Virus record (IMG/VR): IMGVR_UViG_3300004457_000340 | Span: 1-36,453 of that record | Direction: 5' to 3' (one strand) | DNA: 36,453 nucleotides | DNA from: a virus | Shown: in pieces, positions 7,647 through 16,614 of the stretch | Layout: each line of letters starts with the position of its first letter | How positions within the stretch are numbered: position 1 is the first letter of the stretch | Notes under the pieces: model-generated | Database searches by the model: none | The model's input: only the letters and a program-made list of their open reading frames with translations | What the model was told of the DNA's origin: nothing | Program-made: the position numbers and the translations under genes

Positions 7647-8075
7647 ATGTTTGGTATCTTTGGTGGCGGCATTCCTAGTGCTCAATCATTATTGAGCCCT
7701 GTTAATTTTGTAAACAATTTGTATAAACAACCTGTAACTGCTCCGGTAGTTCCAGTAAACTATACAAATTTGCCACCGGATACCACTCACTATACAGATT
7801 ATCGAAATTTTAATTTTGGTAATCCTGCAGCAAAATTAAACACAACACAGCTTGGATTAAATCCTGGATTTGTCACTACACCTAAAGCACCGGTACCATA
7901 TAATCCGGTACAAACTATGTCACAAGCTGATGTTTTTAAATTGATTAATAGTGTCAATCAAAATCCATATCAATATATGGCACCTAAAATTGCAACACCG
8001 CCTGTAGCAAACCAATATAATTGGGCTACACCTGCAGCAAAGGTATTAGGTCCTATAGCACCAACAAAGAAGTAG
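7647..8075 (+). CDS. Pro/Asn/Tyr-rich virion protein related to tail of 33804 protein
   Basis: A 142-residue protein rich in Pro, Asn, Tyr and Thr with little regular secondary structure. A short Gly-rich N-terminus (FGIFGGGIPS) is followed by extended sequence and one helix (SQADVFKLINSVNQ). Residues ~70-85 (LGLNPGFVTTPKAPVPYN) resemble SGLNPGWITNVPTHYN in the C-terminal tail ending at 410. The two may bind the same partner. Role unknown; a minor virion protein is likely. Confidence 0.5.
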   Translation: MFGIFGGGIPSAQSLLSPVNFVNNLYKQPVTAPVVPVNYTNLPPDTTHYTDYRNFNFGNPAAKLNTTQLGLNPGFVTTPKAPVPYNPVQTMSQADVFKLINSVNQNPYQYMAPKIATPPVANQYNWATPAAKVLGPIAPTKK

Positions 8076-8076
8076 A

Positions 8077-8082
8077 TAAATA
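8077..8082 (+). promoter_or_regulatory. GATAAATA box in gap before 8137 gene
   Basis: GATAAATAA begins within the stop region of the gene ending at 8075. The 61-base gap then holds a leader of ~49 bases and a strong AAAAGGAAAT ribosome binding site. This is the likely promoter for the packaging block. Confidence 0.4.
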
Positions 8083-8136
8083 AGTAAGCAGTAGGACATG
8101 GGGTTCTTCTAGCTATAGTTTAGAAAAGGAAATGAA

Positions 8137-8943
8137 ATGAGTAAAAAACCAACAACACCAACAGACGACATTTGGGACACAACCCAAGATGTTAAAGAAG
8201 CCGTTAAAAAAGAAGTGAAATCTGAGAAGGCTCCTGAAGTCGCAATCAAAAAGCCAACAGCACCAAAAGCAATTTCAAACGCAATGTTTGACTTAGAAGG
8301 TCTAATGACAGACTTTCCAACAGCTAAAGAACTAGAACGATTTGTCTATGATGAAACAGGCGTAGTTCTTAACTTAAAAGGTCGTGCTAACAAATTAAAG
8401 TATCAAGTAGCAATGGATGTTCTCAACGGAGAAGAAGTTGATCCTGTATTCTTGGGTCAAGATAATCCATACATTGATAAAGCAGAACTAATCCCAACAG
8501 ACCCAATCAAAGAAGTACCTGAGCGTGACCCATCATTGCCTGCACGTAATCAACAACAAAACGCTTTCTATTCACCTTTGATTCCTCATCCAGATGCAGA
8601 ACAACGAGCACAGGATAAGAAAGTTTCAATGATTTTCCGTAAGTATAACAATGGCATGATTTCATATGAGATTCTAGGTCCATTAGAACAAAAGCCATTC
8701 GGTGAAAAGATTGACAAGTTCGGTCGTACTCGTCCAGAAGTTATCAAATGGATCGATCCACGTACTGGTGAACAAACTATCATGCGTGAAGATGGTACAT
8801 TGACACCGCAAGGCAAGCGTCTACGTGCAATGATGCAAACAATGAAAGTCAACAAATCAAATCAATGGGACGTATGGATTGACCGTGAGTTCATCTCATT
8901 GAATGATTCAGTTGCACACAACCCATGGGACTTAGATAAGTAA
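8137..8943 (+). CDS. conserved-type phage protein upstream of terminase
   Basis: A 268-residue soluble protein. The N-terminal ~50 residues are Lys/Glu/Pro-rich and probably disordered. Residues ~60-110 (FPTAKELERFVYDETGVVLNL and KLKYQVAMDVLNG) are helical. The C-terminal half is mixed and charged (MIFRKYNNGMISYEI, WIDPRTGEQTIM). Position immediately before the large terminase suggests a packaging role, and a small-terminase function cannot be excluded. No Walker or HTH motif is clear. The ATG has an AAAGGA site; the stop overlaps the next start as TAATG. Confidence 0.5.
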   Translation: MSKKPTTPTDDIWDTTQDVKEAVKKEVKSEKAPEVAIKKPTAPKAISNAMFDLEGLMTDFPTAKELERFVYDETGVVLNLKGRANKLKYQVAMDVLNGEEVDPVFLGQDNPYIDKAELIPTDPIKEVPERDPSLPARNQQQNAFYSPLIPHPDAEQRAQDKKVSMIFRKYNNGMISYEILGPLEQKPFGEKIDKFGRTRPEVIKWIDPRTGEQTIMREDGTLTPQGKRLRAMMQTMKVNKSNQWDVWIDREFISLNDSVAHNPWDLDK

Positions 8944-9290
8944 TGGCTATCTTAGATAAAAACGGAAATGAACGTAAAATCATTCGTGTCGCTAAGGACG
9001 AAGTTGCTGATGCGATTAAAAAGAAAGAAGATATCATGGTACAAGAGACCAAGATTCTTCAAAAAGTCAACAAAGTTCACCGTGAAGCGTTTAAAGAACG
9101 TTTTCCAGGTCAACTAGAACATTGCATGAGATTAACTGCTGAACGTTTGCAAGCTATCTTAACAAAGAAGCCAGCAGACTTAGCAGACCCTGAAACATGG
9201 GACTGCACAGCAAGTGAAATTCATGACCTAGCTCATGGTTTATATTACTTGAGTATTATGAACCAACATTATCCAGTGGAGACAGAATGA
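8943..9290 (+). CDS. small helical protein upstream of terminase
   Basis: A 115-residue charged helical protein. A Lys-rich N-terminal half (VADAIKKKEDIMVQETKIL) could form a coiled coil. The C-terminal half (WDCTASEIHDLAHGLYYLS) is another helical segment. It is coupled by TAATG to the upstream gene and by ATGA to the next. It is an alternative candidate for a terminase small subunit on position and size, but no DNA-binding motif is recognisable. Confidence 0.45.
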   Translation: MAILDKNGNERKIIRVAKDEVADAIKKKEDIMVQETKILQKVNKVHREAFKERFPGQLEHCMRLTAERLQAILTKKPADLADPETWDCTASEIHDLAHGLYYLSIMNQHYPVETE

Positions 9291-9469
9291 ACATTGCATG
9301 TAATGAAGATAGTGGGTTCGACTTAACTGGTACTGTATTAAATGACGACCAGATTCATGTCAATTTTCGTTTCAACAAAGACGATACTGAGGATGTCAAC
9401 ATCAGTTACATTTTCACTAAAGAAGAAGTTGAAACATTGCGTGATGCATTCACTGACTTATTAGGTTAA
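9287..9469 (+). CDS. small acidic hypothetical protein
   Basis: A 60-residue acidic protein predicted to form several strands (DDQIHVNFRFNKDD, VNISYIF) and a C-terminal helix (KEEVETLRDAFTDLLG). Its ATGA overlaps the preceding stop and it ends two bases before the terminase start, so it is probably coupled in the packaging operon. No family recognised. Confidence 0.55.
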   Translation: MNIACNEDSGFDLTGTVLNDDQIHVNFRFNKDDTEDVNISYIFTKEEVETLRDAFTDLLG

Positions 9470-9471
9470 TA

Positions 9472-11079
9472 ATGATAGGTACAGAGACTTTAATGGCTCG
9501 TGCTTTAAGATGGGCGGTAGACAAAAACAGTTTAACAATTGAAAGTCTACCGACATTACCTGGCCCTCTACGAAATCAATTACAAGATTTGTCTATTGAA
9601 ATCTGTGAGGACATGCGCTATAACCAATTGAAGTATTTTAGACCATTTGAACATCAACTAAAATTCTTTAAAACAGGTAATAGTGAAAGACGCGGGATAT
9701 TGGCAGCTAACCGAATTGGTAAAACAGTTAGTACCTGTTTTGAAACGGCATGTCACCTTACTGGTTTATATCCTGAATGGTGGGAAGGTTATCGTTTTGA
9801 TAAACCTATCACTTGTATGGTCGCAGGTGAGGGTTGGTCACAGGTTGCTTTAGTACTTCAAAATGAACTACTTGGTACACAAGACATTAAGATTAAAGAT
9901 AACATAGGCACCGGTGCGATTCCTCGACATTGTATTATTACTGACACTATGCGCTCTGACGGAGCAAACTGTATCGGTGTGGAAATCAAACACGTGTCAG
10001 GAGCAAAGAGCTATCTATTGTTCGCAAACTACACCCAAGAAGTTCGTCAGTTACAGGGTTTTAAATTAAACTTAGCTGTATTTGACGAACAACCACCAGA
10101 CGACTTCTTTTCAGAAATCGTTACTCGTACAGCTACAACACAAGGTAAAGTACTATGTTCGTTCACGCCCTTAAAAGGCTTAAACGGATTAGTTAGTAAG
10201 TTTTGGAATCACGAAGAAGGATATGAATTCATTCGTGTATCATGGGACGATGTACCTGAGTACGATCCCTGGGGTCAAGCATTCTTGCTAAATAGTACAC
10301 GTAGACAATTAGAGAAGGATTATCTCCCACATGAACGTGAAGCTCGTATTGCTGGCAAACCTGTCATGGGTAAAGGCGCTGTCTTTCAGCTTAACTCTTG
10401 GCCAACTTATAAGACCGGAGAAGTTGATTTTACTCGCATGCCTAATATTCATCGTATCATTAGTTTGGACTTGGGACTAGTTAATGATAAAACTGTTATC
10501 AGTTTAATGTATTGGGAACCAAATGAAAAGACTGCATACTTGCATAGACAAATCGTTGTTCAGGGTATTGAAGAAGCTGTGCCAACACAGTACATCAATC
10601 ATTTACTCAGACCAGAAGTCTTTGGAACCCCAATTGTACTTCCAGCAGATGCTAGTACGTCTGGACGATATACAATGTCGTCAAACTCAATTAGAGAGTT
10701 GTTTGAAAGCTATGAACTTAATGTTTACGAGAAAGCGATAATGAACCCACCTGATAGTCAGGGACGTGTAACTAATCACAAAGCATATGGTATCAACCAA
10801 ATGCGTCAGATGTTAGAAGTTGGTTCATTAATGATTAACGAGAACTGCACTCAGTTTTTGAGTGAAGCACAGAATTACTTTGTTGACGAAAAAGGTCGTT
10901 TCAGTGACCCTGATGACTGTATTGACTCAGCAAGATATGGATTGCTAGGTATATTGAATGGAATAGCTGAACCTTGGGATAACAGAACCCCTGCTCAACG
11001 AATGCTTGCTCAACGAGACAGATATGTTCAAAGAGATGATTCAAATAAACCTGCATGGAAGAAAGCATACTCAGCATGA
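9472..11079 (+). CDS. terL: terminase large subunit (packaging ATPase/nuclease)
   Basis: A 535-residue protein with the standard large-terminase layout. The Walker A is LAANRIGKT (residues ~77-85), a variant P-loop of the terminase type. The Walker B is LAVFDE (D205/E206) and the coupling motif is CSFTPLKG (~229-236). The nuclease half begins with IISLDLG (D333) and continues with LPADAS (D393) and DDCIDSARYG (D481-D485), which supply the acidic metal-binding residues. It drives DNA into the prohead and cuts the concatemer; a circularly permuted genome implies headful cutting. The ribosome binding site is weak (AGG), and an internal ATG at 9493 is an alternative start. It overlaps the next gene by ATGA. 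Confidence 0.95.
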   Translation: MIGTETLMARALRWAVDKNSLTIESLPTLPGPLRNQLQDLSIEICEDMRYNQLKYFRPFEHQLKFFKTGNSERRGILAANRIGKTVSTCFETACHLTGLYPEWWEGYRFDKPITCMVAGEGWSQVALVLQNELLGTQDIKIKDNIGTGAIPRHCIITDTMRSDGANCIGVEIKHVSGAKSYLLFANYTQEVRQLQGFKLNLAVFDEQPPDDFFSEIVTRTATTQGKVLCSFTPLKGLNGLVSKFWNHEEGYEFIRVSWDDVPEYDPWGQAFLLNSTRRQLEKDYLPHEREARIAGKPVMGKGAVFQLNSWPTYKTGEVDFTRMPNIHRIISLDLGLVNDKTVISLMYWEPNEKTAYLHRQIVVQGIEEAVPTQYINHLLRPEVFGTPIVLPADASTSGRYTMSSNSIRELFESYELNVYEKAIMNPPDSQGRVTNHKAYGINQMRQMLEVGSLMINENCTQFLSEAQNYFVDEKGRFSDPDDCIDSARYGLLGILNGIAEPWDNRTPAQRMLAQRDRYVQRDDSNKPAWKKAYSA

Positions 11080-11297
11080 AGTCAAAATATCTAGTAATGG
11101 CGGGAGAAGTCCCAACAGTCATGTGCGAAGAACACGCCAAAATGTTCGAACAAATGATGCTAGCGGGCGACTTGCCCCATACTATCATTGAGATGGAAGA
11201 CGATGAAGCAATCAATGCTGTTTGCCAAGTCTGTGAATTGAAAGAAACAAAGGATGAGTTAAGTCGTCCTAAAATTATATTACCGGGAGAGTTTTAA
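11076..11297 (+). CDS. small zinc-binding-type protein
   Basis: A 73-residue protein starting at the ATG that overlaps the terminase stop (ATGA), preferred over an upstream in-frame ATG at 11055 that lies inside the terminase gene. Cys17-x2-His20 and Cys50-x2-Cys53 form a plausible single zinc site. The intervening segment is helical and acidic. It ends by overlapping the following ATG (TAATG). A role in packaging or connector assembly is possible but unsupported. Confidence 0.6.
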   Translation: MKSKYLVMAGEVPTVMCEEHAKMFEQMMLAGDLPHTIIEMEDDEAINAVCQVCELKETKDELSRPKIILPGEF

Positions 11298-11449
11298 TGG
11301 GTAAAGGAAGTAACCGTAGAGTAGAAGATGTTGTTAAGATTAGAGACAACTGGGACCTTATTTGGGGTAAGAAAGATAACAAAGAAGAAAAGTCCGAAGA
11401 AAAAGTAGAAACACCCGCTGAAGAAGACGGTTCTACAAAGACTAAATAA
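11297..11449 (+). CDS. small charged hypothetical protein
   Basis: A 50-residue protein (MGKGSNRRVEDVVKIRDNWD start, IWGKK in the middle) with a Lys/Glu-rich, probably disordered C-terminus ending STKTK. The start overlaps the previous stop as TAATG, which supports it as a translated gene. Its last codons also contain the GACTAAATA box. No family recognised. Confidence 0.55.
   Translation: MGKGSNRRVEDVVKIRDNWDLIWGKKDNKEEKSEEKVETPAEEDGSTKTK
11440..11448 (+). promoter_or_regulatory. GACTAAATA box before portal gene
   Basis: GACTAAATA overlaps the stop of the preceding small gene. A start ~11 bases after the first T of TAAATA (near 11454) gives the portal mRNA a 20-base leader that contains the AAAGGA site. 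Confidence 0.4.
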
Positions 11450-11473
11450 TAGATTACAAAGGACTTATTCCCC

Positions 11474-13753
11474 ATGCTGGATATTAAGAATATACCCGTC
11501 GACGACATTAATAAAAACAAAAAGATTAATGATAGATTCGTCACAATGAAAAATCAAATGGATGTGAAGATGGCTTCATATCTACGTTACCTAGGAACTA
11601 AAAATGCTGTTAACCGCGCAAGTGATTATCATTATCTTTGCCTTGCTGTTACTGATAGTACTGCTCCAGTTAACGGCATCGACTATATCCACCCTTCTGT
11701 AAAACCAGTAGTTGATTATGCGACTGCTGTTATTGCTAAAGGCTTAATGCCAAATGGTGAGATTAACTTTGAATTTGTAGCTGACAATGAAGATGATGAA
11801 GTAGCAGCAAGACAAGCTACTAACATGGTTCACAAGATTGTCAATCAAATGAATGACCCACACTTTATCTTAGAGCGCTGGATCATGGACGCAAACATGC
11901 ACAAAAACGGCATGATGATGATTAAACCTATTCGTGAGAAGATTGACCGTTATGTTGAAACTCAGGGTACATTAGAACAATTAAAAGCATTTGAAGCACA
12001 AGCAGCAGAAGCTGGTATGACTGCATTACGCCAAAGTCGTAGACGTATTAACGTTGATTTAGAAAAAGTAATGCAAGAGTCTCAGCAATTGCTTCAAAAA
12101 TATAAAATGTTCTCTGCCGAACATATGGTTGAACAGTTCATTGGAAATATCAAAGACAATGAAGACGATATTGCTGACCAAATGGCAAGTGTGGCCAGTG
12201 AGCATACTGCATCTATGGCCGATGATGAGAGAGAAATATTGAACATGTCAATTTCTCGCAATACAATTTATTCAGCAAAGTATAAATTGACAGGTTATAG
12301 CATCAATATTCAGTTTCACCCTATCGCTCAACACTATTGGATTTGTGATCCTACAGTACCAGAAATGAAGAATCAACCTTTCTGCGGTTACTATGATCCA
12401 ATGACAATTCAAGAAGCAACTGAGTTATACCCAGGTATCAACTTAGAAGAATTTGAAAAGTACGCAGAGTATAACATGAACGGTGCTTATCAAGCAGGTT
12501 CAGTATTAAACAACTTAGCTATTCATGCACGTGACTCAGTTCCAGTCATGGGTATCCCTGTAAGTTCAGCAAGTAGTGCTGACCCAGATAGTAGAATTGT
12601 GTCAATCGTAACAGTATGGAACAAATATGATATCGATGGCGATGGCGAAATGGAATTGATTGAGTTAATCTATTCTGGTTCGTATATCATTTCAGCAAAG
12701 GAAGTTGAATTTATTCCTGTTGCTAACATGTGTCCAAAGCCACTACCAGGTAACTTCTATGGTATGAGTATCGCAGAATCTGTTATCCCGATGCAGGAAT
12801 ACAACACTTCAGCAGCACGTGCTGAAATTCAATTAGGTCTATTAACAGCTACACCGAGATTGGGTGTTAAACCCGACAGACTAGACTTTGAAATGTTACA
12901 AGATGGCGAAGCAGCTATCTTTATCTTGGACAGCAAGTTTGACCCAGCTAAAGACGTATATCAAGTTCCACCTCCAAGTGGTAACTTACAGTTCTTAGAA
13001 GTAGCTATGAATCGTATCCAACAAGATACAATGGCTATGGTTGGTATGACTACTCCTAGCGATGTATTCAACCCAGAAGTAATGGCTCCAGGCAACAGTG
13101 GTGTAAAACTACAACTTGCTTTGACTCCTAACCAAATCATTCAAGACAATACAGTTCGTAATGCTGCTGAAGGATTGAAGGAAGCGTTATGGTTAGTATG
13201 GCGTACATTGATTCAGTATGGTGATGACTATGGTGTTAAGAAGTTAGCATCTCAATTCAGTCCAGACAAGAAGCCTGTATTCCTAGACTATCAATCATGG
13301 GACGACATGAACTTCTGCGATAGAAAACAATTACACTTAGAACTAAGTATTGGTATGATGAGTGAAGAAAACGCATTAGGTCGTTTACAAATCATTCAAA
13401 AGTGTCAAACTGAATTGTATGCTACAACTCAAGGTATGGTTCAATCAGGTACATTGACTCCTGAAATCTACAAGAAAGTTAAAAAGCCTTTCGCTGATAC
13501 ATTGTATGTTCTTGGCGTTAAAGACTGTGATAGCTATTTACCAAGCGATGAAGAAGTCATGCAAATGATTAAGCAAGGTCAAGAAGCTATGAAAGCTAAA
13601 GAACCAACTCCAGCAGAGAAGAAAGATTTGTCAGCAGCAATGTTGAATCAAGTTAAAGCTAATCAAATTGAACAAGAGCTAGCAGGAACAGATGCAGAAA
13701 CTCAGCTTGACTACATGGCTGTGGCTGCAGGTGATCCGAAAGTTTATAGCTAA
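11474..13753 (+). CDS. portal protein
   Basis: A 759-residue protein placed between terminase and scaffold, the expected portal position. The N-terminal half has the P22-like podovirus portal features: RASDYHYLCLAV, VKPVVDYATAVIAKGLMPNG and HKNGMMMIKPI. A long charged coiled-coil-like insertion spans ~165-255. The wing or clip region HYWICDPTVPEM is followed by a stem-type segment LPGNFYGMSIAESVIPMQEY, a hallmark of these portals. The Gln/Ala-rich C-terminus (ANQIEQELAG) would form the barrel. Twelve copies form the DNA channel at one vertex. The length is close to P22-type portals (~725). Confidence 0.85.
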   Translation: MLDIKNIPVDDINKNKKINDRFVTMKNQMDVKMASYLRYLGTKNAVNRASDYHYLCLAVTDSTAPVNGIDYIHPSVKPVVDYATAVIAKGLMPNGEINFEFVADNEDDEVAARQATNMVHKIVNQMNDPHFILERWIMDANMHKNGMMMIKPIREKIDRYVETQGTLEQLKAFEAQAAEAGMTALRQSRRRINVDLEKVMQESQQLLQKYKMFSAEHMVEQFIGNIKDNEDDIADQMASVASEHTASMADDEREILNMSISRNTIYSAKYKLTGYSINIQFHPIAQHYWICDPTVPEMKNQPFCGYYDPMTIQEATELYPGINLEEFEKYAEYNMNGAYQAGSVLNNLAIHARDSVPVMGIPVSSASSADPDSRIVSIVTVWNKYDIDGDGEMELIELIYSGSYIISAKEVEFIPVANMCPKPLPGNFYGMSIAESVIPMQEYNTSAARAEIQLGLLTATPRLGVKPDRLDFEMLQDGEAAIFILDSKFDPAKDVYQVPPPSGNLQFLEVAMNRIQQDTMAMVGMTTPSDVFNPEVMAPGNSGVKLQLALTPNQIIQDNTVRNAAEGLKEALWLVWRTLIQYGDDYGVKKLASQFSPDKKPVFLDYQSWDDMNFCDRKQLHLELSIGMMSEENALGRLQIIQKCQTELYATTQGMVQSGTLTPEIYKKVKKPFADTLYVLGVKDCDSYLPSDEEVMQMIKQGQEAMKAKEPTPAEKKDLSAAMLNQVKANQIEQELAGTDAETQLDYMAVAAGDPKVYS

Positions 13754-13761
13754 TCAATTTG

Positions 13762-13769
13762 TATAAATA
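13762..13769 (+). promoter_or_regulatory. exact TATAAATA late-promoter-like octamer
   Basis: TATAAATA, the T4 late consensus octamer, lies in the 37-base gap after the portal gene. It is followed by a leader with AAGGAAAT and the ATG at 13791. It is the best match of the set. Confidence 0.5.
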
Positions 13770-13790
13770 GATTATAGACAAGGAAATGAA

Positions 13791-14129
13791 ATGATACAAG
13801 AAAGCTCTACAGAGTTTTACAACACTAGATTGACAGTTGACTACAGTAACATTACTAAATTAACTCCTTCACAAAAGGATAGAATTAGAAGTTACGGTAG
13901 TCAAGCTGAACAACTACTAAAGAATAAAGATTTGGCGATGTTTATACATCACCATAAGTTTGAGTTAGCAGATACCCTTGCTAGTATTAGAGGGTTTACA
14001 GTTGATGATAACTCTCAGCGTGTAGCGTTAGCGCATGAACTCGCTGGGATTGACAGTTTCGTGAACAGCTTAAAAAGAGCTGTTTATTTGAAAAATAAAC
14101 TTGGTAACGATAATACCGCCCAAGTATAA
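13791..14129 (+). CDS. small helical protein between portal and scaffold
   Basis: A 112-residue helical protein (LTPSQKDRIRSYGSQAEQLL, HHHKFELADTLASI, DSFVNSLKRAVYL). It contains three consecutive His at ~52-54. Small proteins at this position in podovirus head modules are common and mostly uncharacterised. The start is fixed by AAGGAAAT. A scaffold or connector assembly role is a positional guess. Confidence 0.5.
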   Translation: MIQESSTEFYNTRLTVDYSNITKLTPSQKDRIRSYGSQAEQLLKNKDLAMFIHHHKFELADTLASIRGFTVDDNSQRVALAHELAGIDSFVNSLKRAVYLKNKLGNDNTAQV

Positions 14130-14149
14130 TACTACGAAAGAAAATTGAA

Positions 14150-15316
14150 ATGACAGACAATATCAGCCCTAATGCAAATAGCACGGCCACTGAAACAAAT
14201 GCAGTCCCTAGTTTAGACTCAATAGCAGCTAAAATGACCGCGATGCGAAATGAAACATTGCGTAATCAAATTGGTGCTACTAATCAGACTGAGACAGGTC
14301 AAGAAGAATCGGCAGAAACTTCGAGCCCTGTGGCACCAGAAGACGGAAACGTTGAGCCAGAAGTTGGTGATACCGACGATTACAGTATAGACGAAAGCAA
14401 TCAAGAAGCAGAGAGCCCTGAAGAGGTAACTCCTGATAGTAATGATAATTCTACATCAGATGAGCTAATCGACTTTATCGAATTCGCAGAAACTAATCCG
14501 AACGCTAAGTTCAAGTTTATGAAGAATGGTAAAGAAGTAGTTATTGATGCTAAGAAAGCAGCCGCTATTCTAGGTCAAGGATCAGCAATACACGAAGAAG
14601 CACGCCAATTGAAGGTTGACAAGGCTGAATTTGATGAATATCTCAAAGACACCCGAAGCCGTCAAGAGGGTTTGACTTTAGCAATGGAATTTACAGTTCA
14701 ACCTCAGTTGAAAAGTGCGTATGATGAAATCATCAAAACGCAAGGCTATCAGTCTACTTTTCAACAGCAATTGCAACAAACAAATGATCCTGCGGTAATC
14801 GCACGTATTCAAGCGTCTATGCAACAGAATGAACAGTACATTCGTAGCCAACAACAAGTTATCGGTCAATTGAAACCTGCGGTAGATGAGTTTAGACAAA
14901 TTCGCCAGCAGCAAGTAACTGAACGATTAGATTATCATCGCAAGAATTTTCAAGATAAAGAATTGAAAAATGAATATGTCTTTAATGAAATTCGCGGTAA
15001 ACTTGAAAAGTTGTGGCCACAAGCTAAAGAGGAAGTAATTCCTGGAGTAAAGAATCTAGACTTAATTACAAGCGATGAAAAGTTGCTTAGTTTACTACGT
15101 GATGGATTGCGTTACAGAGACAAACCAACAACAAAGTCTGCTGGAGGCAGTATGGCAGCGTTGACTCAAAGACGAGCAAGTACAACTCAAAGAGGATCGG
15201 GCGGGGATGATATCTCTAAACTTCGTGAACAAGCCAAGGCCGGTGATAAGAAAGCCGGAGACAACTTACTAGTAGCACAATTGCAACGCATCCGTGCTGG
15301 TAGAGGTAGTCGCTGA
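14150..15316 (+). CDS. scaffolding protein
   Basis: A 388-residue protein immediately before the capsid gene. The first ~105 residues are acidic and disordered (Glu/Asp/Ser/Thr-rich). FMKNGKEVVIDAKKAAAIL leads into a long Gln-rich coiled coil (~170-260; QQLQQTNDPAVIARIQAS). The C-terminus is strongly basic (RRASTTQRGSGG, IRAGRGSR), the usual capsid-binding tail of scaffolds. An acidic N-terminus, coiled coil and basic tail next to the major capsid gene is the classic pattern. It should be present in proheads and lost or cleaved on maturation. Confidence 0.8.
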   Translation: MTDNISPNANSTATETNAVPSLDSIAAKMTAMRNETLRNQIGATNQTETGQEESAETSSPVAPEDGNVEPEVGDTDDYSIDESNQEAESPEEVTPDSNDNSTSDELIDFIEFAETNPNAKFKFMKNGKEVVIDAKKAAAILGQGSAIHEEARQLKVDKAEFDEYLKDTRSRQEGLTLAMEFTVQPQLKSAYDEIIKTQGYQSTFQQQLQQTNDPAVIARIQASMQQNEQYIRSQQQVIGQLKPAVDEFRQIRQQQVTERLDYHRKNFQDKELKNEYVFNEIRGKLEKLWPQAKEEVIPGVKNLDLITSDEKLLSLLRDGLRYRDKPTTKSAGGSMAALTQRRASTTQRGSGGDDISKLREQAKAGDKKAGDNLLVAQLQRIRAGRGSR

Positions 15317-15318
15317 GA

Positions 15319-15357
15319 TAAATAAAAATAGCCTAACATAACATTCATTTAAGGAGA
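15319..15357 (+). promoter_or_regulatory. GATAAATA box and strong ribosome binding site of capsid gene
   Basis: TAAATA at 15319-15324 lies just after the scaffold stop. The gap ends with TTTAAGGAGAATAAA before the ATG at 15363, the strongest Shine-Dalgarno (AAGGAG) in the genome, consistent with the highest protein output. Confidence 0.5.
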
Positions 15358-15362
15358 ATAAA

Positions 15363-16538
15363 ATGGCAGAAATCACAACATCCCAGATTGGTAATGGTAC
15401 AACCGCTTATGGTTCAGATATCGTTGTCAAAGACTTAGACCTAGACGTTTCAAACCGCGTTAAGGACGATACCCCTGTTTTAAACATGGCAATGTCTAAA
15501 AAGCGTAAAGTTAACTCAACTTTACCATTATGGTCTGACGACATTTATCGTCTACCAGCTGTTCAAGCTCAAGTTGAAGGTGCAACTGTTGCTACTTCAC
15601 AAGCTGAATCTAACAGCCGTTACAACTTGGGTAACTACACTCAAATCTTCTCTACAGTTATCGCATCAAGCGGTACAGCACGTGCAGTAATGCAAGCTGG
15701 TGGAGATCCTCAAGCATATCAAGAAGTCAAGCAATTGATTGAATTGATGTTTGACGTAGAACAACAATTAGTTCGTGCTGACCAAATCGGTACAAAGTAT
15801 GCAGGTCAATCTGGTTCTGCTTCTGGTCTACCAAGTGGTCAAACTGGTCGTCGTATGGGTTCTCTATCAGCTTTCGCAGGTACACAATCTTTCAACACAA
15901 CTGGTCAAACTGCTGGTACAATGTCTACATGGACAAACAACGAATCTACTGACAGTGCTTCAGAAGCAAGTGGCGCATTCAACATCGCTGCTAACGGTTC
16001 ACAGTTCTACACTGGTACATTCACAAACCAATACTTCAGCCCAGCTTTGTACAAGCAATTGGTAACTGTTGCTGAACAACGTTACAACGCTAAGATCCGT
16101 ACTATTGTTGCTCCAACTTCATTACGTACAAGCATCTCTGATAACATCACTCAATCACGTGGCATTAACCGTGTGAATTCTGAGCGTGGTGATACAGTTG
16201 CAACATACGAAGGCGACTTTAACTACACATACGAAATCTATGATTCATGGATCATGGACCAGTCTGGTGTTTCTAACTCAATCTACTTCTTGAACGAAGA
16301 TGTCGTTCAGTGGGGTTCATTGCGTGATTTGGGACCAAACAACGAAGTATTCAGTAACGCTGACGCTTCATTGGATCAGTTCATCATGGAAGGTACATTG
16401 ATTGTACGTAACCCAGCTGGCGTAGGTGTTCTAAACAACATCACTGCTGGTACAACTGCTCAATCTAGCTTGCCAGGCGCACGTCCTGCAGTATTGGTAC
16501 AACGTACTAACACTGGTGCTGGTGACGTTACACCTTAA
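15363..16538 (+). CDS. major capsid protein, SU10-type HK97 fold
   Basis: A 391-residue protein. The N-terminus (DVSNRVKDDTPVLNMAMSKK) and mid-region (NLGNYTQIFSTVIASSGTAR, then VKQLIELMFDVEQQLVRADQ) match the SU10/DUF5309 major capsid family: an N-arm, a long spine helix and a P-domain. The variable Ser/Thr-rich insertion (~150-215) would be the surface E-loop or insertion domain, followed by the A-domain strands (FSPALYKQLVTVAEQRYNAK, IYDSWIMDQS). Arginine is encoded almost only by CGT/CGC, unlike the early genes, suggesting optimisation for high expression. It is followed by a strong terminator. Confidence 0.9.
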   Translation: MAEITTSQIGNGTTAYGSDIVVKDLDLDVSNRVKDDTPVLNMAMSKKRKVNSTLPLWSDDIYRLPAVQAQVEGATVATSQAESNSRYNLGNYTQIFSTVIASSGTARAVMQAGGDPQAYQEVKQLIELMFDVEQQLVRADQIGTKYAGQSGSASGLPSGQTGRRMGSLSAFAGTQSFNTTGQTAGTMSTWTNNESTDSASEASGAFNIAANGSQFYTGTFTNQYFSPALYKQLVTVAEQRYNAKIRTIVAPTSLRTSISDNITQSRGINRVNSERGDTVATYEGDFNYTYEIYDSWIMDQSGVSNSIYFLNEDVVQWGSLRDLGPNNEVFSNADASLDQFIMEGTLIVRNPAGVGVLNNITAGTTAQSSLPGARPAVLVQRTNTGAGDVTP

Positions 16539-16570
16539 TTGGTGACGAGTGTAAAGAAACTCGAAACAGT

Positions 16571-16596
16571 AAAAAAGGCTCTTCGGAGCCTTTTTT
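16571..16596 (+). terminator. rho-independent terminator with UUCG loop after capsid gene
   Basis: AAAAAAGGCTC, a TTCG tetraloop, then GAGCCTTTTTT form an 11-bp perfect hairpin with a T-run. It is symmetrical enough to work on both strands. It is the only classical terminator I see in the window. Confidence 0.93.
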
Positions 16597-16598
16597 CG

Positions 16599-16609
16599 TT
16601 GACTAAATA
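16599..16609 (+). promoter_or_regulatory. TTGACTAAATA box, leaderless start
   Basis: TTGACTAAATA begins just after the terminator and is identical in eleven bases to 31017-31027. TAAATA is followed by exactly five bases and the ATG at 16615, with no Shine-Dalgarno. It would restart transcription for the neck and tail genes. Confidence 0.55.
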
Positions 16610-16614
16610 CATAT

